The position numbers were made by a program, and so were the translations under genes. A stretch of 64,000 bases of DNA from Vibrio zhanjiangensis (GTDB lineage Bacteria > Pseudomonadota > Gammaproteobacteria > Enterobacterales > Vibrionaceae), in the NCBI RefSeq assembly GCF_030161235.1, contig NZ_BSPW01000084.1, positions 60,412-124,411 of the forward strand, in the 5' to 3' direction. Below are positions 17,068 through 25,871 of the stretch, one piece after another. Positions within the stretch are counted from its first letter, which is position 1, and the number at the start of each line of letters is the position of its first letter. The notes below the pieces were generated by a model, which had not been told where the DNA came from, did no database searches, and saw only the letters and a program-made list of their open reading frames with translations.

Positions 17068-17967
17068 ATGAACACGATTGCGTTTATTGGCCTAGGTAAT
17101 ATGGGCGGCCCTATGGCTGAGAATCTTCTTGCAGCCGGTCTTAAAGTTAGAGTCTTTGACCTAATGCCAGATGCGGTAAAAAATCTTGAATCTGCTGGTG
17201 CTTATGCCGCTTCGTCCATGACAGATGCCGTTGAAGGTGCGCAAGTGGTCATCACCATGCTTCCAGCAAGTCAACACGTCAAAGATGTTTATCTTGGTAA
17301 CGATAAAGCAACGGGCTTACTCGACGAGGTTGAAGATGGCGCATTTCTTATTGATTCGTCGACGATTGATCCGCACTCGGCCAGAATGGTTGCCGAGCGG
17401 GCAGCACAAAAGGGATTGGATTTTGTTGATGCTCCTGTTTCTGGGGGAGTGGCGGGAGCAAAGGCAGGGACTCTAACCTTTATTGTCGGTGGTTCAGATG
17501 CGGCATTTGCCAAGGCTGAAGATATTCTCAAACATATGGGTAAAAATATCTTCCATGCAGGAAAAGCAGGCGATGGACAGATGGGCAAAATCTGTAACAA
17601 CTTGATGCTGGGAATCCTGATGTCAGGTACCTGTGAAGCGCTTAATCTTGGCATTGATAATGGGCTAGATCCGAAAGTTCTATCCAATATTATGTTGCAA
17701 AGCTCTGGGCGTAACTGGGCACTAGAACTTTACAATCCGTGTCCGGGTGTGATGGAAACCTCTCCTGCAAGTAACGGCTATCGTCCTGGTTTTATGAGCA
17801 AGCTGATGCTCAAAGACCTAGGTTTGGGTTTGGATGCTGCTGCAATGAGTAAATCATCCGTTCCGATGGGATCTCTCGCACGAAATTTGTATGCTTTTCA
17901 TAACGCAAATGGCAATGAGGAACTAGACTTTTCAAGTTTGTTCGAGTTTTATCAATCAGAAAAGTAA
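17068..17967 (+). CDS. mmsB: 3-hydroxyisobutyrate dehydrogenase
   Basis: A 299-aa NAD-dependent beta-hydroxyacid dehydrogenase converting 3-hydroxyisobutyrate to methylmalonate semialdehyde, the substrate of MmsA. The Rossmann motif FIGLGNMGGPMAENLL starts the protein. The substrate-binding DAPVSGGVAGAKAGTLT and the catalytic Lys in GQMGKICNNLMLG are intact. AAGGAAATC precedes the ATG. It is sixth in the operon, 19 bp after the hydrolase. Confidence 0.95.
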   Translation: MNTIAFIGLGNMGGPMAENLLAAGLKVRVFDLMPDAVKNLESAGAYAASSMTDAVEGAQVVITMLPASQHVKDVYLGNDKATGLLDEVEDGAFLIDSSTIDPHSARMVAERAAQKGLDFVDAPVSGGVAGAKAGTLTFIVGGSDAAFAKAEDILKHMGKNIFHAGKAGDGQMGKICNNLMLGILMSGTCEALNLGIDNGLDPKVLSNIMLQSSGRNWALELYNPCPGVMETSPASNGYRPGFMSKLMLKDLGLGLDAAAMSKSSVPMGSLARNLYAFHNANGNEELDFSSLFEFYQSEK

Positions 17968-17979
17968 TGGGGTGCGCGG

Positions 17980-18738
17980 ATGGAATTAAAACATAGTGTA
18001 ATAGCTATTACTGGGGCCGGACAAGGTTTAGGCCAAATGATGGCGATAACATTGGCACAAGCGGGGGCAGAGCTAGCTTTGCTAGATGTTAATGATGAAG
18101 CCCTACTTAATACCAAAGAAAAGTGCAATATGCTTGGAGTTAAAGCATTGACCTACAAAGTGAATGTGACGGACGAGCAACAAGTAGAACAGGTATTTAG
18201 TGACATTGTAAGAGACTTTGGTCAACTTGACGGTTTGATTAATAATGCTGGTATTCTTCGTGATGGTTTGCTGATTAAGGTAAAAGATGATGAGATGACG
18301 AAAATGTCTCTTGAGCAATTTAGCTCAGTGATTGATGTTAATCTCAATGGAACCTTTCTCTGTGGCCGAGAAGCGGCTGCTCAAATGATTAATACTCAAC
18401 GCAAAGGGGTGATTATTAATATTTCGAGTGTTGCCAGAGTGGGAAATATCGGTCAAAGCAACTATGCCGCTTCGAAGGCTGCAGTCGCTACTTTGGCAAC
18501 CACGTGGGGCAAAGAGCTAGCTCGCTATGGTATTAGGGCTGCCGCAATTGCTCCTGGGGTCATTGAGACATCGATGACAGGCGGAATGAAACCAGAGGCT
18601 CGTGAACGTTTAGAGAATATGGTTCCCGTAGGCAGAATGGGGGCTCCCGAAGAAATTGCCCAAACTGCGAAGTTTATTTTTGAAAATGATTACGTCAATG
18701 CTCGTGTTTTTGAGATAGACGGCGGGCTGTTCATGTAA
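17980..18738 (+). CDS. Short-chain dehydrogenase, probably 3-hydroxyacyl-CoA dehydrogenase of the isoleucine arm
   Basis: A 252-aa classical SDR with the cofactor motif TGAGQGLG, NNAG, and the catalytic Ser...Tyr-xxx-Lys (SSVARVG, YAASKAA). FabG-like enzymes of this type in branched-chain clusters can oxidise 2-methyl-3-hydroxybutyryl-CoA to 2-methylacetoacetyl-CoA. That would complete the isoleucine arm together with the thiolase at the head of the operon. This is inference from context; a 3-oxoacyl reductase role cannot be excluded. It is the last gene, and the transcript ends at the hairpin at 18769-18790. Confidence 0.85.
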   Translation: MELKHSVIAITGAGQGLGQMMAITLAQAGAELALLDVNDEALLNTKEKCNMLGVKALTYKVNVTDEQQVEQVFSDIVRDFGQLDGLINNAGILRDGLLIKVKDDEMTKMSLEQFSSVIDVNLNGTFLCGREAAAQMINTQRKGVIINISSVARVGNIGQSNYAASKAAVATLATTWGKELARYGIRAAAIAPGVIETSMTGGMKPEARERLENMVPVGRMGAPEEIAQTAKFIFENDYVNARVFEIDGGLFM

Positions 18739-18768
18739 TTGCTGTATGTTTAATGGCACCAATAAAAT

Positions 18769-18801
18769 AGGCACGCTGTACAGCGTGCCTTTGTTTTTTA
18801 T
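18769..18801. terminator. Rho-independent terminator after the valine operon
   Basis: A perfect 22-bp inverted repeat (half-site AGGCACGCTGT) at 18769-18790 is followed on the plus strand by TTGTTTTTTAT. It lies between the convergent SDR and ETF-QO genes and probably serves both. Confidence 0.85.
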
Positions 18802-18805
18802 GAGG

Positions 18806-20473
18806 CTACATGTTTTGGTAACTCGGGCCACCGCCGCCTTCCGGTGGTACCCAGGTGATATTTTGTGATGGGTCTTTAATATCACAGGTCTTGCAGTGCA
18901 AACAGTTGGCAGCGTTGATTTGTAAAGCAGGGCCACCATCGACAGTGATGATCTCATAGACGCCTGCAGGGCAATAGCGCTGGCTAGGCTCTGCAAATCT
19001 TGGGAGATGATCATTAATGGGTAGGTCGGTATCTTTTAAAAGCAAATGACACGGTTGATCTTCCTCATGCTGCGTTCCGGAGAGATAGACAGATGAAGGT
19101 TTATCAAAACTCAGTTTTCCGTCTGGCTTAGAATATTGTACCGCTGAGCAACGAGATATTTCTTTCATTCCAAGATGATCTGGAAGCGGGTCTGAGATAT
19201 TCCATGGTGCGGTACACTTGAACAGTTTATGCCATATATTTTGCTCAAGTGTTGCAATTGCACCTCCCGCAATCGCCCCATATTTGTGAATCGATGCTGC
19301 AAAATTGCGACTTTGGTTAAGCTCTTCATATAGCCAAGATTGTTTATATAGGCTCTGATAGTCAGGTATGGATAGACTATCACCTGATTTGAGTTGTTCG
19401 AAAATCGCTTCCGCAGCGAGCATTCCCGACTTCATCGCGGTATGACTTCCCTTAATTTTACCTGAATTAAGAGTACCAGCATCACAACCGATCAATAGTC
19501 CTCCAGGAAATTGTTGTTTGGGTAACGAATGGAGTCCACCTTTTGCAATGGCTCGAGCACCATAAGCGATTCGTTCACCGCCTTCTAAGAACTGGCGTAT
19601 TAAAGGGTGGTGTTTATAGCGTTGGAACTCATCAAATGGGCTTAGATGAGGATTTTTATAATTTAAGTCGACGATCAGCCCGACAACAATTTGGTGATTA
19701 TCCAAATGGTAGAGAAAACTACCGCCGTTAGAGCTGGTTTCATTGAGAGGCCAGCCAGCACCATGCAGAACGCGACCTGCTTGATAGGCAGGATGGTCTT
19801 GAGAAACTTGCCATATCTCCTTTAGGCCCAGAGCATAGTGTTGAGGCTCACAGTCTTTGTCTAGTTGAAACTTTTCAATTATTTCTTTACCTAGATGCCC
19901 TCGCGCACCCTCGGCGAAAATAGTGTACTTTGCTTTAAGCTCAATGCCTGCCTCAAATGACGCCTTTTGCTGCCCAGACTTATCCAGTCCCATGTCGGAA
20001 GTGTTGACGCCAGTTATCGCACCACTTTGATCGACATTAATACTGGTTGCCGCAAACCCTGGATAGACTTCTATCTCGAGTTCTTCCGCTTTTTGGCCTA
20101 ACCATCTACACAGGTTTGCAAGGCTAATCACATGGTTGTCAGAGCTATTGTGCATAAGGTTTGGTGTTAGCAATGAAGGGACTTTCACATGCTGTTGTTC
20201 TGAGGTTAAATAGACAAATTCGTCTTTGCAGACAGGATTGTTGACTGGTGCCCCTAGATCTTGCCAATCAGGAAATAACTCGGTTAAGGCTTTGGTCTCA
20301 AAGAGTGCGCCAGAAAGAATATGAGCCCCTACCTCAGCACCTTTCTCGACAACACAGATAGATATGGGTATGTCATTGTTCTTACTCAACTGTGCAAGTT
20401 TTATTGCGGCTGATAACCCCGCAGGTCCCGCGCCGACAATGACAACATCAAACTCCATACATTCTCTTTCCAT
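18806..20473 (-). CDS. Electron transfer flavoprotein-ubiquinone oxidoreductase
   Basis: A 555-aa membrane-associated FAD/[4Fe-4S] enzyme that takes electrons from reduced ETF and gives them to ubiquinone. The N-terminal dinucleotide motif is VVIVGAGPAGLSAA. The cluster cysteines near the C-terminus are in RYCPAGVYE and NCLHCKTCDIKDP, and the end GGGGPSYQNM is typical. I chose the ATG at 20473 because MERECMEFDVVIVG matches the family N-terminus; an in-frame start farther out (20506) adds 11 unrelated residues. It is divergent from etfBA, and the shared region contains a LiuR operator. Confidence 0.95.
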   Translation of the reverse strand: MERECMEFDVVIVGAGPAGLSAAIKLAQLSKNNDIPISICVVEKGAEVGAHILSGALFETKALTELFPDWQDLGAPVNNPVCKDEFVYLTSEQQHVKVPSLLTPNLMHNSSDNHVISLANLCRWLGQKAEELEIEVYPGFAATSINVDQSGAITGVNTSDMGLDKSGQQKASFEAGIELKAKYTIFAEGARGHLGKEIIEKFQLDKDCEPQHYALGLKEIWQVSQDHPAYQAGRVLHGAGWPLNETSSNGGSFLYHLDNHQIVVGLIVDLNYKNPHLSPFDEFQRYKHHPLIRQFLEGGERIAYGARAIAKGGLHSLPKQQFPGGLLIGCDAGTLNSGKIKGSHTAMKSGMLAAEAIFEQLKSGDSLSIPDYQSLYKQSWLYEELNQSRNFAASIHKYGAIAGGAIATLEQNIWHKLFKCTAPWNISDPLPDHLGMKEISRCSAVQYSKPDGKLSFDKPSSVYLSGTQHEEDQPCHLLLKDTDLPINDHLPRFAEPSQRYCPAGVYEIITVDGGPALQINAANCLHCKTCDIKDPSQNITWVPPEGGGGPSYQNM

Positions 20474-20523
20474 GGGTGTAAACCTACCTTTCCAACTGTT
20501 TAACACTAATCAATATAGTCTAG

Positions 20524-20539
20524 TTGACGTAAACGTAAA
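20524..20539. promoter_or_regulatory. LiuR-type operator 3, between the ETF genes
   Basis: TTGACGTAAACGTAAA has the same core as the two sites at 11048 and 11077. It sits in the intergenic region between ETF-QO and etfB, about 50 bp upstream of the ETF-QO start. It implies that electron-transfer genes are co-regulated with leucine/valine catabolism by LiuR. Confidence 0.8.
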
Positions 20540-20689
20540 CTTAACTAAGCTGAGTATAAGAGAAAATTGGCCACCAATTGTGTTTAATGTGAAGCCGATC
20601 AGCAAAATGTAGCTGAGAAAGTTAGGATAAACATCCTAATTATCAGTCCGTTATTGTTATGTAGTTACTTTTGGCACCAAGGAGGAGAT

Positions 20690-21439
20690 GTGAAAGTATT
20701 AGTAGCCATAAAGCGAGTGATTGACCCATATGTGAAGGTGAGGGTTAAGAGTGATGGCAGCGGTGTTGAAACGAATAACGTTAAAATGTCCACCAATCCA
20801 TTTTGTGAAATTGCGGTAGAGGAGGCCGTTCGGCTTAAAGAGTCGGGTGTTGCCAGTGAAGTGGTTGTAGTCTCTATCGGAGATGCGGCAAGTCAGGAAA
20901 ACCTGAGGGGAGCTCTAGCGCTCGGGGCAGATAGGGCAATACACATCAAACATGATATTTCCCCACAGCCACTTGCCGTTGCAAATTTACTAAAAGCAGT
21001 GATGGACAAAGAGAACCCCAAACTGGTTCTTCTTGGCAAGCAATCTATTGATACTGATAATAACCAAGTCGCTCAGATGTTGGCTGCCATCACTCACCGG
21101 CCACAAGGAACATTCGCTTCAGAGCTCAAAGTTGAAAATGATAGCGTGTGTGTGACTCGAGAAGTCGATGGTGGACTTGAAACGGTGAAACTTCAATTAC
21201 CTGCAATCATTAGCACAGACTTAAGACTGAACGATCCGCGTTATGCATCTTTGCCCAATATTATGAAAGCGAAGAAAAAACCATTAGAAGTTATCTCTGC
21301 AGATGATTTAGGCATCGAAGTTGTGTCGACACAGGAAATCATCGAAGTCATGTCACCTCAACCGCGATCGGCAGGAGAAATGGTCACGAGTGTGAGCGAG
21401 TTGATATCCAAGCTTAAAGATGAAGCTAAGGTTTTATAG
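20690..21439 (+). CDS. etfB: Electron transfer flavoprotein beta subunit
   Basis: A 249-aa ETF beta subunit, which with the alpha subunit carries electrons from acyl-CoA dehydrogenases to ETF-QO. The start KVLVAIKRVIDPYVKVRVK, the SMNPFCEIAVEEAVRLKE-like segment (here STNPFCEIAVEEAVRLKE) and the AMP/acyl-CoA dehydrogenase recognition region near LPAIISTDLRLNDPRYASLP are typical. I chose a GTG start at 20690 because GGAGGAG lies directly upstream; the in-frame codon at 20654 adds 12 unrelated residues. The gene runs into etfA with an 11-bp gap. Confidence 0.93.
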   Translation: MKVLVAIKRVIDPYVKVRVKSDGSGVETNNVKMSTNPFCEIAVEEAVRLKESGVASEVVVVSIGDAASQENLRGALALGADRAIHIKHDISPQPLAVANLLKAVMDKENPKLVLLGKQSIDTDNNQVAQMLAAITHRPQGTFASELKVENDSVCVTREVDGGLETVKLQLPAIISTDLRLNDPRYASLPNIMKAKKKPLEVISADDLGIEVVSTQEIIEVMSPQPRSAGEMVTSVSELISKLKDEAKVL

Positions 21440-21449
21440 GGAGATGAGC

Positions 21450-22388
21450 ATGAATTCGAAAACATTAGTCATCGTTGAGCATGATAATCAAGCGTTAATT
21501 GGTGATAGCTTGAAAGCCATTTCTGCGGCCAATACGTTAAATCTACCAATCAGCGTATTGGTTATCGGTTGTGGTTGTCAGTCTGTGGTAGATGCGGTAT
21601 CAAAAGTAAAGGTTGTTTCAGAAGTGCTTGTGGCTGATTCGGAGATTTATCAGCATCAATTAGCAGAGAATAGTGCGTTGCTCGTCCAACAAGTCGCTGA
21701 AAGCTTTTCTCATCTGCTGGCACCTTCTACAACGTTTGGTAAGAATTTAATGCCTAGGGTCGCAGCTTTGCTTGGCGTTGGGCAGCTTTCTGACGTGATA
21801 AAAATTGAATCTGAAGATACCGTTGTTCGTCCTATTTACGCAGGAAACGCACTCGCGAGAGTAAAATCTTTAGACAAAGTTAAAGTCATGACGGTGCGCA
21901 GCTCCGCTTTTGAGAATGCGGAAGTGGATAGCGATTCTAGCGCTGAGGTAAAGGTTGTTGATATCAATATTGGCAATGACATTTCATATATGATTGAGCG
22001 TCAAAAAACGCAGAGTGCACGACCTGATTTACCTGCAGCCAGAGTAGTAGTGTCTGGTGGGCGAGGGGTAGGAAGTAAAGAAAACTTTGCCTTGATTGAG
22101 CAGCTAGCGGATAAACTTGGTGGTGCCATTGGTGCTTCAAGGGCGGCTGTTGACGCTGGTTTCGTTTCAAACGACTTACAAGTTGGCCAAACAGGGAAGA
22201 TAGTCGCTCCTGATCTCTACATTGCGGTGGGAATCTCAGGAGCGATTCAGCACCTAGCGGGAATGAAAGATTCCAAAGTTATTGTGGCTATCAATAGCGA
22301 TCCTGAAGCGCCAATATTTGAAATTGCTGATTACGGTCTGGTTGGCGATTTATTTGCAATATTGCCCGAACTTACCCATTCCTTGTGA
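21450..22388 (+). CDS. etfA: Electron transfer flavoprotein alpha subunit
   Basis: A 312-aa ETF alpha subunit. The C-terminal FAD domain shows VVSGGRGVGSKENF, GASRAAVDAGF, QVGQTGKIVAPDLYIAVGISGAIQH and NSDPEAPIFEIADYGLVGD, all diagnostic. I chose the ATG at 21450, which has AGGGAG at a normal 6-bp spacing; the ATG at 21444 abuts the ribosome site and the frame from 21420 overlaps etfB. Forms the heterodimer with EtfB. Confidence 0.94.
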   Translation: MNSKTLVIVEHDNQALIGDSLKAISAANTLNLPISVLVIGCGCQSVVDAVSKVKVVSEVLVADSEIYQHQLAENSALLVQQVAESFSHLLAPSTTFGKNLMPRVAALLGVGQLSDVIKIESEDTVVRPIYAGNALARVKSLDKVKVMTVRSSAFENAEVDSDSSAEVKVVDINIGNDISYMIERQKTQSARPDLPAARVVVSGGRGVGSKENFALIEQLADKLGGAIGASRAAVDAGFVSNDLQVGQTGKIVAPDLYIAVGISGAIQHLAGMKDSKVIVAINSDPEAPIFEIADYGLVGDLFAILPELTHSL

Positions 22389-22409
22389 CCTCAAGTTTGA
22401 GTTAGTGAG

Positions 22410-22448
22410 AAACTTCCGATACCTGCTTTTGTCATGTGTCGGAAGTTT
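22410..22448. terminator. Long stem-loop after etfA, possible terminator
   Basis: AAACTTCCGA at 22410 pairs with TCGGAAGTTT at 22439, with three further weaker pairs inside. No T-tract follows, so it may be an mRNA-stabilising hairpin or a weak terminator. Confidence 0.45.
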
Positions 22449-22555
22449 AGTCGCTGAATATTCTTGAAATTTCGTAAAAATCACTCGAAATGCAGCCAAT
22501 TCTCGGTAAATTTCCTAAACTAAATTTATTATGTGAATTGTAGGTAGCATTTAGA

Positions 22556-23722
22556 ATGACAATACATTTAGATATTGCCACTCTATCGATTATTTGTGTG
22601 CTATTGTCCATATGCTATTGTATAGGGCTTTTTTTAATTCAGAGACTTCAGCCAAGCGTTTGTGGTATTAACACCATCGCTACGTCATTATTGCTACTTT
22701 CTTTAAGTTTCTTTTTTCTTAGTTTTGGTAACAACATTACCCTTTGGGTGTCGAAAATCCTTGCCAATTCGCTAATGGCCTTTAGCTACATTTTGCTGCT
22801 GCTAGGCATATGCCAGTTCAGAGACTTTAGTGTCAAGCTGTCGAACGTTGGGTTCTATAGCTTTCCTGTACTCGTGGTTGGACTCACGTACTTCACTTTT
22901 TTTATGCCCTCGACAAACGCAAGAGTGATCTTAATGTCGGTGTATATTTCAACCATTTGCTTTGTTGCAATTATTGCTAATCATAAAGGCAAAAGTACGG
23001 ATATTTCTCCATCTACAGTCTTGCTGTCTTTCGGACTCGCCATCCAATCTCTTTACAATTTTTTCCGCTTTGGCTGGAGCCTATTTGAAGGGGCTATTGA
23101 TGACTTTATGCGAGCAGGTACCGTCCATCAATTGGCGTTTGTCAGCACATTGCTGATGATTATTCTCATCTTTTTCTCGGTTACCTGGATGCTGACTGGG
23201 CGACTTGTCGCAACGCTTCATGATTCTGCGATTAAAGATGAATTGACCCAGTTGTATAACCGCCGTGCACTTGAGGAACTGATCCCGACAGAAGTGGCGA
23301 GAGCTCAAAGGCATGATCAGCCATTATCGATTTTATTGCTGGATATCGACCACTTCAAACAAGTGAATGATACTTATGGTCATCAGGTAGGAGATAAGGT
23401 ATTGAGAGCAACGGGACGTATACTCAGGCTACACACTCGAAGAAATGATTTAAGCTTTCGTTATGGGGGTGAGGAGTTTATGGTCTTGCTACCCAATACT
23501 GATGTAGAAAAAGCCTTGATTGTGGCCGAAAAGCTCCGAGAAGAAATCGAAAACTCTAGAATATTACCCAGTAAAAAAGACCACTGTACCGCGAGCTTTG
23601 GGATTACACAGCTGTATGATGAAGACTGGCAAAGCGCTGTAGAGAGAGCAGATAACGCGCTCTACAGCGCGAAAACAAATGGTAGAAATCAGGTCGTTGC
23701 TGGGAGACACCCTTCTCCATAA
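22556..23722 (+). CDS. Membrane-anchored diguanylate cyclase (GGDEF)
   Basis: A 388-aa protein with about seven N-terminal hydrophobic segments (residues about 5-215) and a C-terminal GGDEF domain. The active-site motif is intact as RYGGEEF, so it should make cyclic di-GMP from GTP. An RxxD inhibitory site (RRND) lies at the usual distance upstream, so product feedback is expected. The membrane part does not show a sensory motif I recognise. No EAL domain. It stands alone between etfA and the convergent bkd genes, and seems an unrelated insertion in the branched-chain region. Confidence 0.92.
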   Translation: MTIHLDIATLSIICVLLSICYCIGLFLIQRLQPSVCGINTIATSLLLLSLSFFFLSFGNNITLWVSKILANSLMAFSYILLLLGICQFRDFSVKLSNVGFYSFPVLVVGLTYFTFFMPSTNARVILMSVYISTICFVAIIANHKGKSTDISPSTVLLSFGLAIQSLYNFFRFGWSLFEGAIDDFMRAGTVHQLAFVSTLLMIILIFFSVTWMLTGRLVATLHDSAIKDELTQLYNRRALEELIPTEVARAQRHDQPLSILLLDIDHFKQVNDTYGHQVGDKVLRATGRILRLHTRRNDLSFRYGGEEFMVLLPNTDVEKALIVAEKLREEIENSRILPSKKDHCTASFGITQLYDEDWQSAVERADNALYSAKTNGRNQVVAGRHPSP

Positions 23723-23754
23723 ATATTATAGATGTCAATGTCTCCGAGCCTTAC

Positions 23755-24897
23755 TTACTTGAGCTTCATTTCCAAGTGTTCAACTAGGAGTTTTGTAAAG
23801 CGTGCAGCTTCTCCTCCTGTACAAGCCCTATGATCAAATGTGACAGATAAAGGCATCGCTTTAACCGCAACCGCTTCGTTGTTTCTCATCACCACTTTTT
23901 CTATTATGCGTCCAGCCCCTACAATGGCGACTTGAGGCGGTGAAACTACAGGTGTAGCGTAAAGCCCTGCAATCGCGCCAAAATTTGATAAAGTGATGGT
24001 TGCATGCTGAAGCTGCTCACGGCCGATTTTTCTGTCACGTATACCCGCGACAGTGTCATTGAGCCATGAACGGATATCTGCTGTTTTCACTTCATTTGCA
24101 TTGCGGAGCACAGGCACATAAAGTCCATGACTGCTGTCTACAGCAACGCCTATGTTAACCGTGCTATGAACGCAGCGTGTCATCGTCTCGGCATCAAACC
24201 AAGCATTTAGCGCTGGCTCTTTTTGACATGCATGAACAATGGCTTGAATTAAACGCCCTGAAATGTCTTCACCTTTCACCCAGTTTTCAAGTAGGGCTTC
24301 TTCGGTGATAGTCACTGAAGCAACATTGTGGTGAGATTCAGCCATGGTGCCAACCATGGTCCTGCGCGCACCTTTTAGTACTTCTGTACCCGGTTGCTGT
24401 TTGCCAGCTTCCTCATAAATGTCAGCATCAGTGATCATGCCATCATGGCCACTGCCTTTGATTTTCAGTAAGTCGACACCGAGTTTTTTAGCGAGCAGTC
24501 TGGCCGAAGGCATCGCGGTAATTGGAGAGTCATCATCACTATTTCGAGAAGCGCCTATCCAAAAATCATCGACATCAACTTTGTGAGTTTGGCTGGAAAC
24601 ATTGCCAACGACGGTTGCCGCATCTTTTCGCTGTTCTTTACTGCTCTCACTGGCACCTTCTTCCTCTATCTCGAGCAGCAGGCTACCAATATTGATTACG
24701 TCACCTTCTTCCCCATGACGACTGACAATTTTCCCACTGTAGGGAGCAGGGACGTCGACGACAGCTTTTGCCGTTTCGACGGTTAAAATAATTTGATCGA
24801 CTTTAACCATGTCGCCAACGTTGACATGCCATTGCACAATTTCTGACTCTGCAAGTCCTTCACCAAGATCCGGTAGTAAAAACGATCTCATTTCCAA
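23755..24897 (-). CDS. bkdB: Branched-chain 2-oxoacid dehydrogenase E2 (dihydrolipoyl acyltransferase)
   Basis: A 380-aa E2 with one N-terminal lipoyl domain (lipoylated Lys in VETAKAVVDVPAPYSG, about residue 44). A peripheral-subunit-binding domain lies around 122-160 (ITAMPSARLLAKKLGVDL), followed by the acyltransferase core. The active-site motif reads DHRACTGGEAARF, with the catalytic His but Thr where pyruvate-type enzymes have Asp; this seems usual in this E2 branch. It accepts the branched acyl group from E1 and makes isobutyryl-, isovaleryl- or 2-methylbutyryl-CoA. It overlaps the E1 beta gene by 10 bp. No E3 gene is present, so lipoamide dehydrogenase must come from elsewhere. Confidence 0.9.
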   Translation of the reverse strand: MEMRSFLLPDLGEGLAESEIVQWHVNVGDMVKVDQIILTVETAKAVVDVPAPYSGKIVSRHGEEGDVINIGSLLLEIEEEGASESSKEQRKDAATVVGNVSSQTHKVDVDDFWIGASRNSDDDSPITAMPSARLLAKKLGVDLLKIKGSGHDGMITDADIYEEAGKQQPGTEVLKGARRTMVGTMAESHHNVASVTITEEALLENWVKGEDISGRLIQAIVHACQKEPALNAWFDAETMTRCVHSTVNIGVAVDSSHGLYVPVLRNANEVKTADIRSWLNDTVAGIRDRKIGREQLQHATITLSNFGAIAGLYATPVVSPPQVAIVGAGRIIEKVVMRNNEAVAVKAMPLSVTFDHRACTGGEAARFTKLLVEHLEMKLK

Positions 24898-25871
24898 TCC
24901 TCCATGAGTTCTTTCGCTGCAATAACAATGTCTTCTTCTTGAATCATAAAGTAGTCTTCATTTCTGTAATACGGCATCACTGTGTCCATACCTGTGACAC
25001 GTTTTGGTGGTGCTTTCAGCTTACACATAGACTGTTCGGCGACTCTTGCAATAATTTCTGCACCTACGCCACAGCTTCTGCTTGCCTCGTGAACGACCAA
25101 TAAACGCCCAGTTTTGTTTAGGGATTTAAAAATGGTGTCCATATCGATAGGCTTAATGCTCGCTAGGTCAATCACTTCAGCTTCAATGCCTTGTTCCGAT
25201 AAACTGTGTGCAGCTTGTAGAGATTCAACGACACAAGCTCCCCAAGTTACTAAGGTGAGATCTCTGCCTTTGCGCAGCGTAAAGCAGGTATCGAGAGGCA
25301 GAGCTTCACCATTATCAATAACATTGGACTTAACAGTACGGTAAATGCGCTTTGGCTCAAAGAACATCACAGGATCGTTGCTTCTTATCGCCGCAAGCAA
25401 CAGGCCGTATGCACGTTGTGGCGATGAAGGTATCACTACTCTAAACCCGGGTATGTGAGCAAAGATGGCTTCTACGCTCTCAGAGTGGTGTTCTGGTGCA
25501 TGAATACCGCCACCAAAGGGAGCACGGAATACAGCTGGGCAAGTCAAACGGCCCCGTGTTCTATTACGCATTCTGGCCGCATGGCAGATCAGGTGCTCTA
25601 GCGCAGGAAAGACAAATCCTTGAAACTGAAACTCAGCAACAGGCCTGAGCCCTTGTGTTGCCATACCCACGCTTACCCCACCAATGAGCGCTTCCGCCAG
25701 TGGTGTGTCAATAACACGTTTGAACCCAAACTTATCTTTAAGGCCGACGGTTGCGCGGAATACACCGCCATTATCGCCAACATCTTCTCCAAGTACGACC
25801 ACATTATTGTCTTTGGCCATTTCATGGTGCAAGGCGAGGTTGACAGCCTCAACGAGTGTAATCTCAGACAT
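24888..25871 (-). CDS. bkdA2: Branched-chain 2-oxoacid dehydrogenase E1 beta subunit
   Basis: A 327-aa transketolase-like E1 beta. Typical segments are VLGEDVGDNGGVFRAT, FKRVIDTPLAEALIGGVSVG and PFGGGIHAPEHHSES. I chose the ATG at 25871 (MSEITLVEAVNLAL), which has AAGGAGGTAAAC directly before it, inside the last codons of the E1 alpha gene; an upstream in-frame start (25913) adds 14 unrelated residues. The 8-bp overlap with E1 alpha and 10-bp overlap with E2 show tight translational coupling. A pyruvate-type assignment is less likely given the neighbouring pathway. Confidence 0.92.
   Translation of the reverse strand: MSEITLVEAVNLALHHEMAKDNNVVVLGEDVGDNGGVFRATVGLKDKFGFKRVIDTPLAEALIGGVSVGMATQGLRPVAEFQFQGFVFPALEHLICHAARMRNRTRGRLTCPAVFRAPFGGGIHAPEHHSESVEAIFAHIPGFRVVIPSSPQRAYGLLLAAIRSNDPVMFFEPKRIYRTVKSNVIDNGEALPLDTCFTLRKGRDLTLVTWGACVVESLQAAHSLSEQGIEAEVIDLASIKPIDMDTIFKSLNKTGRLLVVHEASRSCGVGAEIIARVAEQSMCKLKAPPKRVTGMDTVMPYYRNEDYFMIQEEDIVIAAKELMEDWK

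Noticed and set aside
24583..24786. Loss of the catalytic Asp in BkdB (DHRACTGG at about 23,840) as an inactivating change
   Set aside because: To my knowledge the DHRA-x-TGGEA form recurs in this branch of E2 enzymes, so it is not evidence of decay.
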